From Deltaproteobacteria bacterium (lineage in GTDB: Bacteria; SZUA-79; Acidulodesulfobacterales; Acidulodesulfobacteraceae), in contig JAMDCP010000002.1 of NCBI GenBank assembly GCA_023489335.1, positions 124,001 through 188,000 on the forward strand: 64,000 bases of DNA. Direction: 5' to 3'. The notes below the pieces were generated by a model that saw nothing but the letters and a program-made list of their open reading frames with translations, did not search any database and was not told the origin of the DNA. Position numbers and translations under genes: made by a program. Numbering within the stretch: position 1 is the stretch's first letter; the number at the start of each line of letters is the position of its first letter. Below, piece by piece: positions 54,254 to 62,838 of this stretch.

Positions 54254-55120
54254 TTAAACAAAATCCAGCTTTTTAATGAAATCTATAAGCCCGTTTCTTA
54301 TTTCGGCGTTTTTTAGCCCATACACTATTTGAGCTTTAAGCAAGTCAAGTTTATTTCCGCCGTCGTATCTTATCCCTTCAAATTCAAGGGCATAAACAGG
54401 CTGAATGGAAAGAAGAGATTTAATGGCGTCGGTAAGCTGAATTTCTCCGCCCTTTCCGGGCTTTGTTTTACTTATGAAATCAAAAATTTGGGGCATTAAA
54501 ATATATCTGCCTATTATGGCAAGATTGGAAGGAGCTTCGTCGATTTCAGGTTTTTCGACAAGGTCTTCGACTTTAAACAACCCTTTTTCTATTTCCTTTC
54601 CCTGTATTATTCCATATTTTGAAACATCTTCGTCCCGCACCCTCTGAACGGCTAAAATAGAATACCTGTAATGTTTATATACATCTATCATTTGTTTCAT
54701 TACGGGAATATTGGAGTCTATTATGTCATCGCTTAAAACTACCGCAAACGGTTCCTCTCCAACCATATTTTGAGCGCATAAAATTGCATGCCCCAGACCT
54801 AACGCCTCTTTTTGCCTGGTATATGTGAGGTTGATAAGATTGGAAATCTCGTCGACTGATTTTAACAAATCGTGTTTCCCCTTTTCCTTTAGCATAATTT
54901 CATGTTCGATTGATCTGTCAAAATAATCCTCTATAGCTGTTTTTCCTCTGCCCGTTACAATAATTATATCGTTAATTTTCGCGCTTATGCATTCTTCTAC
55001 GCCGTATTGTATTAACGGTTTATCGACCAATACCAGCATTTCTTTCGGGATAGATTTTGTAATAGGTAAAAGCCTTGTTCCAAGGCCTGCTGCCGGAAAG
55101 ATTGCCTTGTTTACCTTCAT
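54254..55120 (-). CDS. galU: UTP-glucose-1-phosphate uridylyltransferase
   Basis: Makes UDP-glucose for envelope polysaccharides. The nucleotidyltransferase motif AAGLGTRLLPITKSIPKEML, VVLSDDIID and LVEKPEIDEAPSNLAIIGRYI are intact. 288 residues from ATG 55120; GGAGG is 10 bases upstream. It may supply the GT4 glycosyltransferase elsewhere in the window. Confidence 0.96.
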   Translation of the reverse strand: MKVNKAIFPAAGLGTRLLPITKSIPKEMLVLVDKPLIQYGVEECISAKINDIIIVTGRGKTAIEDYFDRSIEHEIMLKEKGKHDLLKSVDEISNLINLTYTRQKEALGLGHAILCAQNMVGEEPFAVVLSDDIIDSNIPVMKQMIDVYKHYRYSILAVQRVRDEDVSKYGIIQGKEIEKGLFKVEDLVEKPEIDEAPSNLAIIGRYILMPQIFDFISKTKPGKGGEIQLTDAIKSLLSIQPVYALEFEGIRYDGGNKLDLLKAQIVYGLKNAEIRNGLIDFIKKLDFV

Positions 55121-55341
55121 CAAATTAAGACCTCCGCTTCTTTTGTCAATTAACTTTGATTTAATATATCATAAAAATTAAAATTTTTAAAATTAATAAA
55201 TTAATTAAAGACCAATAAAATTGCATTAATAATTTTTTGATAATAATGTAAGATTATGTTAAAATTTAAAAAGTAAAATTATTAATTAAATATATTTTAA
55301 GCATAAGATATAAGTAAGATATAAGGGGGATTTAATAAATA

Positions 55342-55911
55342 ATGGATAGAAAATATTCTCAAATTTTTAAGGCTTTAATTTTTGTGGCAGCGGTTGTCAT
55401 CATATCCATTTTAGTGGTCAAAGCGCCTTCTTTGCTATGGAAAAACGGCGTTAAAAAATCAGGGAGCGATGTCAATGCTCCGGAGTTTTCCGTCCCGAGT
55501 TTAAACTATCCCGGTACGGTCCTATCCCTTAAAAATTATAAAGGTAAAATTATTCTTGTAAATTTTTGGGCTACCTGGTGCCCCCCTTGCAGAGATGAAA
55601 TACCAAGGCTTGAAAAATTTTATAAATTGCATAAAAAAGACGGTTTTGTAATTATCGGCCTTTCCGTTAATAATCAGGGGAAAAAATATGTTCTGCATTT
55701 TGTAAAAACCTTTAAAGGCGGCATCATAACTTATCCGATAGGTATGGCGGATTATTCTATCGAAAAAGCATACGGAAATATATATGAAATACCGCAATCG
55801 TTTATTATAAATAAAAATGGATATGTCGTTGCGCATTTTACGGGAGAAATACCGAGGGGCTATTTGAGTTACGAATTCGGTAAATTAAATAATGTTAATA
55901 AGGCGAGTTAA
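55342..55911 (+). CDS. TlpA/ResA-like membrane-anchored thioredoxin
   Basis: 189 residues: an N-terminal membrane anchor (about 10-30) and a periplasmic AhpC/TSA-like thioredoxin domain with active site CPPC (FWATWCPPCRDEIPR) and the cis-proline loop IPQSFIIN. Such proteins reduce apocytochrome cysteines or other periplasmic disulfides. GGGGG lies ahead of ATG. The next feature is tRNA-Ser(CGA). Confidence 0.9.
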   Translation: MDRKYSQIFKALIFVAAVVIISILVVKAPSLLWKNGVKKSGSDVNAPEFSVPSLNYPGTVLSLKNYKGKIILVNFWATWCPPCRDEIPRLEKFYKLHKKDGFVIIGLSVNNQGKKYVLHFVKTFKGGIITYPIGMADYSIEKAYGNIYEIPQSFIINKNGYVVAHFTGEIPRGYLSYEFGKLNNVNKAS

Positions 55912-55928
55912 ATAATTTTTTTAAAAAC

Positions 55929-56020
55929 GGAGAGATGGCCGAGTCCGGTTGAAGGCGATTGACTCGAAATCAATTGTAGGCGCAAGCTTACCGGGGGTTC
56001 GAATCCCTCTCTCTCCGCCA
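55929..56020 (+). tRNA. tRNA-Ser (CGA)
   Basis: Class II tRNA of 92 nt: acceptor GGAGAGA/TCTCTCC, anticodon loop CTCGAAA (CGA), variable arm GTAGGCGCAAGCTTAC, T-arm GGGGGTTCGAATCCCTC, discriminator G and encoded CCA. Two tandem tail elements follow directly. Confidence 0.95.
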
Positions 56021-56318
56021 GTTAAAAGTAAAACAGTTAGTTTTTAATATAAAGCAGGTAAAGGCAAGTCAGAGAGGGGTTTGAACCCCCGGTAAGGGCG
56101 AAGCCCGCAAGGGGAAGTTCGAACGCTTTAAAACTTTCCGAAGGAAAGTTCATCCCTCTCTCTCCGCCAGTTAAAAGTAAAACAGTTAGTTTTTAATATA
56201 AAGCAGGTAAAGGCAAGTCAGAGAGGGGTTTGAACCCCCGGTAAGGGCGAAGCCCGCAAGGGGAAGTTCGAACGCTTTAAAACTTTCCGAAGGAAAGTTC
56301 ATCCCTCTCTCTCCGCCA
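56021..56318 (+). repeat. Two tandem tail elements (149 nt each) behind tRNA-Ser(CGA)
   Basis: Units 56021-56169 and 56170-56318 are identical in my reading; a third unit begins (about 12 nt) and then diverges. Each has an AT-rich spacer of about 50 nt, AGAGAGGGGTTTGAACCCCC (near-exact antisense of this tRNA's T-arm), a GGGCGAAGCCC hairpin, an AACTTTCC-GAA-GGAAAGTT hairpin and a closing copy of the tRNA 3-prime end (ATCCCTCTCTCTCCGCCA). The 51-nt core matches the tail elements of tRNA-Ser(UGA), on the opposite strand. Confidence 0.88.
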
Positions 56319-56357
56319 GTTAAAAGTAAACATCCCTTCTCTTTCGCTGTTTTGGAT

Positions 56358-56693
56358 ATGAAATTTAAATATGATTTGGAATATGTTTTAAAGATTACAA
56401 AATTAGATAAAGACAGAGTTGACGAATTACTGAAATATTTCGACGGACTTCCTTTACAGGCAAAACTTGAGGTATTTTACATAAGTAAAATAATTGAAGA
56501 AGACGATGAATTTGCGTTTCATCAGCACTATTTCGACAAAGAAAAATCTGCGGAATACGAATTTTCCTTATTCATTCTTGGAACCGAAAGGATATATTCC
56601 ATAGAACACAAAGATACCGAAGGTAAAAAACTTTCTCCTTACAAGCTCAATCTAATTTCAAAAATAAAAGAACTTAGGAAGCAAGATGAATGA
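56358..56693 (+). CDS. Hypothetical protein upstream of dsrN-like gene
   Basis: 111 residues, unrecognised, predicted mixed helix/strand and soluble, strongly charged (KFKYDLEYVLKITKLDKD at the start, KIKELRKQDE at the end), without Cys motifs. ATG at 56358 is the first good start; a TTG two codons upstream is possible, and neither has a clear Shine-Dalgarno. Its end overlaps the start of the CbiA-type gene by 8 bases, so it is translationally coupled to it and may be related to siroheme modification. Confidence 0.65.
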   Translation: MKFKYDLEYVLKITKLDKDRVDELLKYFDGLPLQAKLEVFYISKIIEEDDEFAFHQHYFDKEKSAEYEFSLFILGTERIYSIEHKDTEGKKLSPYKLNLISKIKELRKQDE

Positions 56694-58164
56694 TATTACC
56701 GGTAATGACAAAAAAAATAACTGCATCAACGGATTTTACATTTCTGCGGCAAAAAGAAATTCCGGCAAAACAACCATTTCTATCGCCATAACGCGGCTGC
56801 TCAGGGATAGAGGGCTTATAGTTCAACCCTTTAAAAAGGGCCCTGATTTTATAGACCCAATGTGGTTAAGCATGGCTACGGGTAAAAACTGCTATAACCT
56901 GGATTTTTATTTTATGTCTAAAAATAAAATTAAAAAGCACTTTTTAGAATATTCGCTTAATTCAGATATTAGCATCGTTGAAGGAAATCATGGGCTGCAC
57001 GACTCTTTTGACATATACGGAAAATCTTCGAATGCGGAGATGGCAAAGCTCTTGGGCATCCCTGTAATTCTTTTAATCGATGTAGGGGAGTTAAACAGGG
57101 GGGTCGTTCCGCTTATTTTAGGGTTCCAAAACTTTGATAAAGATGTAAATATAAAAGGGATAATTCTTAACAAGGTCCACAGTAAAAGGCATGAAAAAAA
57201 TTTAACCAAAGCAATTAATTATTATACCGATTTTAAGGTAGTCGGCAATGTTCCGAATGACCCCGAATTTTCCATAAAACAACGGCATCTCGGTCTTTTA
57301 TCCACGCTTTCCGCCGAAGACATCGAAAATTTTGTTTCAAATATGTCTTCTAAAATTGCAGGTTATATCGACATGGAAGGCATTATAAAGATTTCAAAAA
57401 TGGCGGGCAAACCTCACGGCGGCATTAAAAGTTTACCTATTGTATTTCAGAAAAAAAGTAATGCAAAAAATGGCAGGAATGCGGTTAAAATAGGCCTTGC
57501 TTACGATAATGCATTTAATTTTTATTATAATGAAAATATTGAAGCGCTTGAGAATTTGGGTTGCGAGATAATCAAATTTTCTCCCCTTAAAGACGCCTGC
57601 CTGCCCGATGTAGATGCCCTTTATATAGGAGGAGGCTTCCCGGAGATTTTCTGCAAGGATTTAGAGTCAAACATTAATTTAAGAAGAGATGTAAGGGAAA
57701 AGATCGAAACCGGCCTTCCGGTCTATGCCGAATGCGGCGGGCTTATGTATCTTTGCAAAAGTATTTCCTACGGCGATATTATATGCGAAATGGCCGGAGC
57801 AATAGATGCCGATGTAAAATTGACGAAAAAACCTAAGGGGCATGGCTACACCAGATTAACACCCGCCTTTTATGATAAAAATAGCCGGTCATGGTTTAAT
57901 AAGATTAAATTTATTAAAGGGCACGAGTTCCATCATTCATTTTTAGAAACACCATCGCCGGATAACATGAATTTTGCTTTTAATGTGAAAAAAGGATTTG
58001 GGGTAAACGGGGCAAGCGACGGTATTATCTATAAAAATATGGTCGCAAGCTATACGCACATATTTTCTCCTTCCGCTCCCAAATGGTTTAAAAACTGGGT
58101 GTCTTTCATCAAAGAGAATAAAAAGGAAATGAAAAAAGATTTTTTACAAATAAAAATAAAATGA
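56686..58164 (+). CDS. dsrN: CbiA/CobB-type a,c-diamide synthase, probable DsrN (siroheme amidase)
   Basis: 492-residue glutamine-dependent amidase: ATP-grasp-like P-loop domain (SAAKRNSGKTTISIAITRLL, PFKKGPDFIDPMW) and a class I glutamine amidotransferase domain with catalytic Cys in YAECGGLMYL and His in HEFHHSF. Family members amidate cobyrinic acid or, in dsr loci, siroheme (DsrN). No cobalamin genes are nearby, while dsrA starts 236 bases downstream, so I favour DsrN. Generic CbiA cannot be excluded. Confidence 0.82.
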   Translation: MNDITGNDKKNNCINGFYISAAKRNSGKTTISIAITRLLRDRGLIVQPFKKGPDFIDPMWLSMATGKNCYNLDFYFMSKNKIKKHFLEYSLNSDISIVEGNHGLHDSFDIYGKSSNAEMAKLLGIPVILLIDVGELNRGVVPLILGFQNFDKDVNIKGIILNKVHSKRHEKNLTKAINYYTDFKVVGNVPNDPEFSIKQRHLGLLSTLSAEDIENFVSNMSSKIAGYIDMEGIIKISKMAGKPHGGIKSLPIVFQKKSNAKNGRNAVKIGLAYDNAFNFYYNENIEALENLGCEIIKFSPLKDACLPDVDALYIGGGFPEIFCKDLESNINLRRDVREKIETGLPVYAECGGLMYLCKSISYGDIICEMAGAIDADVKLTKKPKGHGYTRLTPAFYDKNSRSWFNKIKFIKGHEFHHSFLETPSPDNMNFAFNVKKGFGVNGASDGIIYKNMVASYTHIFSPSAPKWFKNWVSFIKENKKEMKKDFLQIKIK

Positions 58165-58198
58165 TGTTAAATTTTTTTTATATATAAAGAATTTTTTC

Positions 58199-58228
58199 TT
58201 GACAATAGAAGCGTAAAAGTATTATAAG
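58199..58228 (+). promoter_or_regulatory. Sigma-70-like promoter of the dsr operon
   Basis: TTGACA (58199-58204), 18-base spacer, TATAAG (58223-58228). It predicts a leader of about 165 nt before dsrA. Confidence 0.65.
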
Positions 58229-58261
58229 GAAATAATACATTTAGTTCATTAACCTACAAGA

Positions 58262-58313
58262 CAAAAAGCCTCGCGTCTCAGCGTTATGCGCTTTGCAGGC
58301 GCATGCCTTTTTG
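58262..58313 (+). promoter_or_regulatory. Structured leader element upstream of dsrA
   Basis: Imperfect long stem: CAAAAAG (58262-58268) pairs with CTTTTTG (58307-58313), inner GCG/CGC pairs, and a tip AGCG/CGCT. An alternative hairpin GCGC (58288-58291)/GCGC (58299-58302) competes with it. GC-rich in an AT-rich gap. Could be an attenuator, a regulatory RNA or a palindromic repeat. Confidence 0.5.
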
Positions 58314-58400
58314 CTAGGACTTATCTTAAGTTAATTAAGTAAAATTATTTAAGTTAGCGTTTTTTAAAATGTCTTTTTAATTTTTTTTAAAGGAGGTTTT

Positions 58401-59597
58401 ATGGGTAAAAAACATGAAACTCCGCTTCTTGACGAACTAAAAAAGGGGAAGTGGATAAGTTTTGTTAAGGAAATGGAAAGGGCGGCCGAAAAGAGTGAAA
58501 GAACGGAAGACCTTTTGGGACAGGTTGAAGAATCTTACCGTGATAAAATTACCCACTGGAAACACGGAGGCATGGCAGGTGTTAAGGGATATGGCGCCGG
58601 AATGGTGGGAAGATTCTCGGAGTTTCCCGAAAAGTATCCGGGCGTTAAGGAATGCCACTCAATCAGGCTAAACCAGACATCCGGTTTTTTTTACAATTCC
58701 GATGTTCTGAGAAAATTAGCTGACATAGCAGACCAGCATGCCGGCGGACTCTTTAATTTTCACGGTTCAACGGGCGATATCCAGATATTAGGTCTTACAC
58801 AAGCCGATGCCGAAGATCTCTTTCAAAAAAGCGCGGAATTAGGATTCGACCTTGGCGGCAGCGGCTCGGATCTCCGTACCCCGTCCTGTTGTGTCGGACC
58901 TGCGAGATGCGAATTTGCAAATTATGACACGCTTCAGATATGCTATGACTTAACCCATGCTTTTCAGGATGAATTACACAGGCCGTCGTTCAATTATAAA
59001 TTTAAAATGAAATTTTCGGGATGCGCAAACGATTGCGTCGCGGCGGCATCAAGGTCGGATTTGGCATTTATCGGGACATGGCAGGATAATATAAAAATAA
59101 ATCAAAATGAAGTAAAAAATTACGTTAAAAAATTTAATGTTCAGAAATATGTATTGGATAAATGTCCGACAAAGTGCATGTGGTTCGAAGGAGAAAATCT
59201 TGTTATAGACGATTCGAACTGCGTAAAATGCATGCATTGCATAAACGAGATGCCCAGGGCTCTTAAATCGGGAGACCAGAAAGGTTTGTCGATTTTAATA
59301 GGCGCGAAAGCCCCGTTAGTTACTGGTCCGAGAATGGGCATGATGCTGATTCCTTTCTACGATGTGCATGAAGACAGCAAAAACGACTATGAATGGCTCA
59401 AAGGATTGATAAGCAATATGTGGGAATTCTGGGATGAATACGGTGTCAGCAGGGAAAGGATAGGCGAACTTATCGCAAGGGTCGGGCTTGTCACTTTCCT
59501 TGAAGGAATAGGGCTGGAGCCTACAATAGATATGGTCAAGGAACCCAGAAGCAATCCGTTTATAAAGTTTGAAGACGAAGAAGCAGGCGCAGAATAG
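58401..59597 (+). CDS. dsrA: Dissimilatory sulfite reductase alpha subunit
   Basis: Catalytic subunit of the alpha2beta2 siroheme sulfite reductase in the cytoplasm. Siroheme-[4Fe-4S] ligands are in SCCVGPARC (C164-x5-C170) and GCANDC (C208-x3-C212); a ferredoxin domain with NCVKCMHC follows. At 398 residues it is somewhat shorter than many DsrA proteins (about 420-440). A strong AAAGGAGG precedes ATG. First gene of dsrA-dsrB-dsrD-dsrL-dsrC-dsrM. Confidence 0.97.
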   Translation: MGKKHETPLLDELKKGKWISFVKEMERAAEKSERTEDLLGQVEESYRDKITHWKHGGMAGVKGYGAGMVGRFSEFPEKYPGVKECHSIRLNQTSGFFYNSDVLRKLADIADQHAGGLFNFHGSTGDIQILGLTQADAEDLFQKSAELGFDLGGSGSDLRTPSCCVGPARCEFANYDTLQICYDLTHAFQDELHRPSFNYKFKMKFSGCANDCVAAASRSDLAFIGTWQDNIKINQNEVKNYVKKFNVQKYVLDKCPTKCMWFEGENLVIDDSNCVKCMHCINEMPRALKSGDQKGLSILIGAKAPLVTGPRMGMMLIPFYDVHEDSKNDYEWLKGLISNMWEFWDEYGVSRERIGELIARVGLVTFLEGIGLEPTIDMVKEPRSNPFIKFEDEEAGAE

Positions 59598-59667
59598 CGG
59601 AACAATTATGCATTTTTTAATTTAATTTTATTAATTAAAGTTACCATATATAAATTTGGAGGTTTTT

Positions 59668-60753
59668 ATGCCGGAAGAGGTTAAAAAGAAAAGAATAACC
59701 GATGTGGGCCCTCATGATTATCATGACTATCTGTCCCCTATGATTAAAAAAAATTACGGCAAATGGGCATATCACGAGATATTAGATCCGGGTACTATGG
59801 TACATATCGCAGAAAATGGAGATAAGCTATATACGGTAAGAATGGGATCGCCGAGATTGGTTAGCAGCAGTTTTGTGCGGGATATATGCGATATGGCGGA
59901 TAAATATTGCGGAGGTTATTTAAGATTTACAACCAGAAATAATGTAGAATTTTTACTCGAAGACGAAAAAAATGTCGAACCGTTAAAAAAAGATCTTGAC
60001 AAATTAGGTTATAATGTCGGCGGCATCGGCAATATCGTTGCAAATATAGTTCATACCCAGGGCTGGGTTCACTGCCATACATCGGCAAGCGATGCGTCCG
60101 GCGTGGTAAAGTCGGTAATGGACGAACTATATGAATATTTTGTCGAAGAGAAGCTCCCTTCAAAAGTCAGAATAGCATTTGCATGTTGCTTAAATATGTG
60201 CGGGTCGGTTGCTTCGTCAGATATAGCTATACTGGGAACCCATAGAAAACCCCCGAAAATTAATCACGAAAGGCTTGTTAATCTTTGCGAAGTGCCCAGC
60301 ACTATTGCCGCATGTCCGACAAATTCTATAAGGCCGGAAATGGTCGGCGACAAGAAGTCGGTCAGGGTTAACGAGGAAACGTGCGTGTTTTGCGGGAGCT
60401 GTTATACCGTATGCCCTGCAATGCCGATAGCCGACGCCGAGAATGACGGACTTTCGATATGGGTAGGCGGAAAGGTTTCCAATGCAAGAACTAAACCCAC
60501 TTTTTCCAAGTTAGTCGTTCCTTTTATACCTAATGAGCCGCCAAGATGGGGTAAGGCAGTTCAGGCGGTAAAGACGATACTGGAAGCCTACAAAAAAGGA
60601 GCCGAGCCGGGTGAAAGAGTCATAGAATGGATAGAAAGAATCGGCTGGTCCAGGTTCTTTAAAATAACGGGATTTGAATTTACCAAATACCATGTCGATG
60701 ATTTCAGGCTTGCCGAAGCAACCATGAATTATTCGTCTCACGCAAGATTTTAA
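59668..60753 (+). CDS. dsrB: Dissimilatory sulfite reductase beta subunit
   Basis: Partner of DsrA, 361 residues. [12 protein letters not shown] and ACCLNMCGS hold the cluster ligands (C136, C174, C178), and the inserted ferredoxin domain has [17 protein letters not shown] start at ATG 59668, preceded by TTGGAGG; an in-frame TTG four codons upstream overlaps that site. Whether DsrAB is of the reductive or oxidative type needs a tree. Confidence 0.97.
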   Translation: MPEEVKKKRITDVGPHDYHDYLSPMIKKNYGKWAYHEILDPGTMVHIAENGDKLYTVRMGSPRLVSSSFVRDICDMADKYCGGYLRFTTRNNVEFLLEDEKNVEPLKKDLDKLGYNVGGIGNIVANIVHTQGWVHCHTSASDASGVVKSVMDELYEYFVEEKLPSKVRIAFACCLNMCGSVASSDIAILGTHRKPPKINHERLVNLCEVPSTIAACPTNSIRPEMVGDKKSVRVNEETCVFCGSCYTVCPAMPIADAENDGLSIWVGGKVSNARTKPTFSKLVVPFIPNEPPRWGKAVQAVKTILEAYKKGAEPGERVIEWIERIGWSRFFKITGFEFTKYHVDDFRLAEATMNYSSHARF

Positions 60754-60776
60754 TATAAATTAAGAGGAAAAATATT

Positions 60777-61007
60777 ATGACCGATGAAACTAAAAAGAAG
60801 TTGGAAGATAAGATTATCGGACTTGTTAAGGAGTATGCGGGCAAAAAACGATTTAAGCCTATCGATATAGTAAAAGAGATGGAAAAAGAATTTGCCGCCG
60901 AGGGCGTGTCTAAGGAAGATATCAAGGGAGCCTTGAAAGAAATAATGGACGACGGCAAGTTGGTTTACGGATATGCTGGCGGAAGCTTCCTGGCTCTTCC
61001 CGAATAA
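60777..61007 (+). CDS. dsrD: DsrD, allosteric activator of DsrAB
   Basis: 76-residue winged-helix protein between dsrB and the DsrL-type gene. DsrD is known to activate DsrAB and is generally found in sulfite- and sulfate-reducing organisms. Typical features are the charged helix KLEDKIIGLVKEYAGKKRF and the wing DDGKLVYGYAGGSFLALP. AGAGG precedes ATG. Confidence 0.92.
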   Translation: MTDETKKKLEDKIIGLVKEYAGKKRFKPIDIVKEMEKEFAAEGVSKEDIKGALKEIMDDGKLVYGYAGGSFLALPE

Positions 61008-61071
61008 AATTAATAATATTTTATTAAAATTTTAAATCTTAAATATATTCTAGGATTAACGAGGATAAACT

Positions 61072-62784
61072 ATGCTTGAATTAAAAAAAGTTAAAAAACC
61101 GTTAAAGGTTTCACAGGCAGGTGCATCGGGGATGTCGCAATCGCCTTACAGGCCTAAGTATGTCGAAAAGAAGCCGCCCTGTATGGATACCTGCCCTAAC
61201 GGTACGAAAGTAAGAGACTATATCCAGCTTATCGCACAGAGCGAATCTTACGAAAGAAATATGGACGATTCTCTTACTCAGGCGTTTTATATACTTACCG
61301 AATCCAATCCCCTTCCTTCAACCACGGGCAGGGTTTGTCCGCATCCATGCGAGGATGCCTGCAACCGTAAAGAGAAAGACAAGCCGGTAGCGATAAACGC
61401 AATCGAAATGTTTGTGGGAGATTACGGTATAAAAAATAATCTTCAATTTAAAAAAATAACGGATATTTCCAGAAAGGAAAAGATTGCAATTATCGGAAGC
61501 GGACCTGCGGGACTTTCAGCCGCCTATCACCTGGCTATTAGGGGATACAATGTCGTGATATTCGAAAAATTTCCTGAAGCCGGAGGGTACTTAAGATACG
61601 GCATACCCCGTTTTAGGCTTCCGTTGGACATTATAGATGCAGAGGTCGGAAGAATTAAAAATCTCGGCGTCGAAATAAAAACCGGAGTGAATATCGGAAC
61701 CGATATTACGATGGCTCAACTTAAATCCGAATTTGATGCGGTATTTGTCGCGATAGGTACGCATGAACCTATAAAAATGAAGATGAATGGAGCGGATGAT
61801 CCTAATGTTTACACCGGGGTCGAATTTCTTCAGAAAGCAGCTTCGGGGGAGATTAAAGACGCAGGAAAAGAAGTGGTTGTTATCGGAAGCGACAGCGCTA
61901 TGGACGCCGGAATGGTATCCAGAAGGTTGGGCGCCAATGTAACCTTCATCTATAACAAAGGAACCTTAAGCGATGTTTCCGAAATAGAAGAAAAAGGTTC
62001 CGTTGAGGTAAAGGAAGGCTATGCCGAAGGGATTAAATTCGAATTCCTATTTGCTTTAGACGAAATTATTACCGAAAACGGAAAAGCCGCCGCCGTTCGT
62101 CTCAAAAAAATGAAGCTTTCGGAAAAAGACGCTTCAGGCAGGGTCCACCCGATTATAATAGAAGGCGGACAGGAACTCACCTTAAAATTAGATACGCTAA
62201 TATATTCATTCGGTCAAAAGCCCGATTATAAAGGCCTTGAAAATCTTACTAAAAATCCGAATAATGAATTTCTCAAGGTTGACGATAATTATCTGGTAGC
62301 CAACGAAGATAAGGTTTTTGCAGGCGGCGATATATTAAAATTCGGATTAGTTACGGATGCTATAGGAATGGGCAGATATGCGGCATATTCCATACATCAA
62401 AAACTAACCGGAGAACCTGCAAAGAAAGACGAAAGAACCGTCATTAAATACGGAGACGCAGTAAACAGGGAAGGTAAAAATATGTATATTGCATATTTTC
62501 AGGCTTCCGAAAGACAAAAAAGAACATCGAGGGATCCCTTAGCCAGGGTTAAAGATTTCGACGGGATTTTAAACGATCTCGGCATGGATGAATTAATCAT
62601 GGAGGCAAAGAGATGCATGAGCTGCGGTATGTGTTTCGACTGCGGAAGCTGTTTCGAATACTGCTCGCAGAGCGCCGTTAAAAAATTGCCGAAGGGGCAG
62701 CATTTCGAATTCCACTTAGAAACCTGCAACGGCTGCAAGAAATGCGCAGAGGCCTGTCCTTGCGGCTATATTGACATGATTTAA
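61072..62784 (+). CDS. dsrL: DsrL-type iron-sulfur flavoprotein, NAD(P)H:acceptor oxidoreductase
   Basis: 570-residue relative of the glutamate synthase small subunit with an added C-terminal ferredoxin, as in DsrL of the oxidative Dsr pathway. N-terminal iron-sulfur ligands C37, C41, C89, C93, C97; FAD motif IAIIGSGPAGLSAAYH at 138-153; second nucleotide site VVIGSDSAMDAGMVSRR at 269-285 without the Arg-Arg seen in NADPH-specific relatives. The end has CMSCGMCFDCGSCFEYC and CNGCKKCAEACPC. Shorter than the A. vinosum protein (about 655). It would exchange electrons between a pyridine nucleotide and DsrAB/DsrC. Confidence 0.85.
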   Translation: MLELKKVKKPLKVSQAGASGMSQSPYRPKYVEKKPPCMDTCPNGTKVRDYIQLIAQSESYERNMDDSLTQAFYILTESNPLPSTTGRVCPHPCEDACNRKEKDKPVAINAIEMFVGDYGIKNNLQFKKITDISRKEKIAIIGSGPAGLSAAYHLAIRGYNVVIFEKFPEAGGYLRYGIPRFRLPLDIIDAEVGRIKNLGVEIKTGVNIGTDITMAQLKSEFDAVFVAIGTHEPIKMKMNGADDPNVYTGVEFLQKAASGEIKDAGKEVVVIGSDSAMDAGMVSRRLGANVTFIYNKGTLSDVSEIEEKGSVEVKEGYAEGIKFEFLFALDEIITENGKAAAVRLKKMKLSEKDASGRVHPIIIEGGQELTLKLDTLIYSFGQKPDYKGLENLTKNPNNEFLKVDDNYLVANEDKVFAGGDILKFGLVTDAIGMGRYAAYSIHQKLTGEPAKKDERTVIKYGDAVNREGKNMYIAYFQASERQKRTSRDPLARVKDFDGILNDLGMDELIMEAKRCMSCGMCFDCGSCFEYCSQSAVKKLPKGQHFEFHLETCNGCKKCAEACPCGYIDMI

Positions 62785-62838
62785 ATTTTAAATAAAAACT
62801 AACTAATAACTAAATAAAATTTACAGGAGGTTTTACTT

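Noticed and set aside
56021-56318. Additional serine tRNA genes or tRNA pseudogenes
   Set aside because: Only the acceptor 3-prime strand and part of the T-stem are present; D-arm and anticodon arm are missing and the T-arm lies in antisense.
56686-58164. Cobyrinate a,c-diamide synthase of cobalamin synthesis
   Set aside because: Not excluded, but no other cobalamin gene is present and the dsr operon follows, so the DsrN role is more economical.
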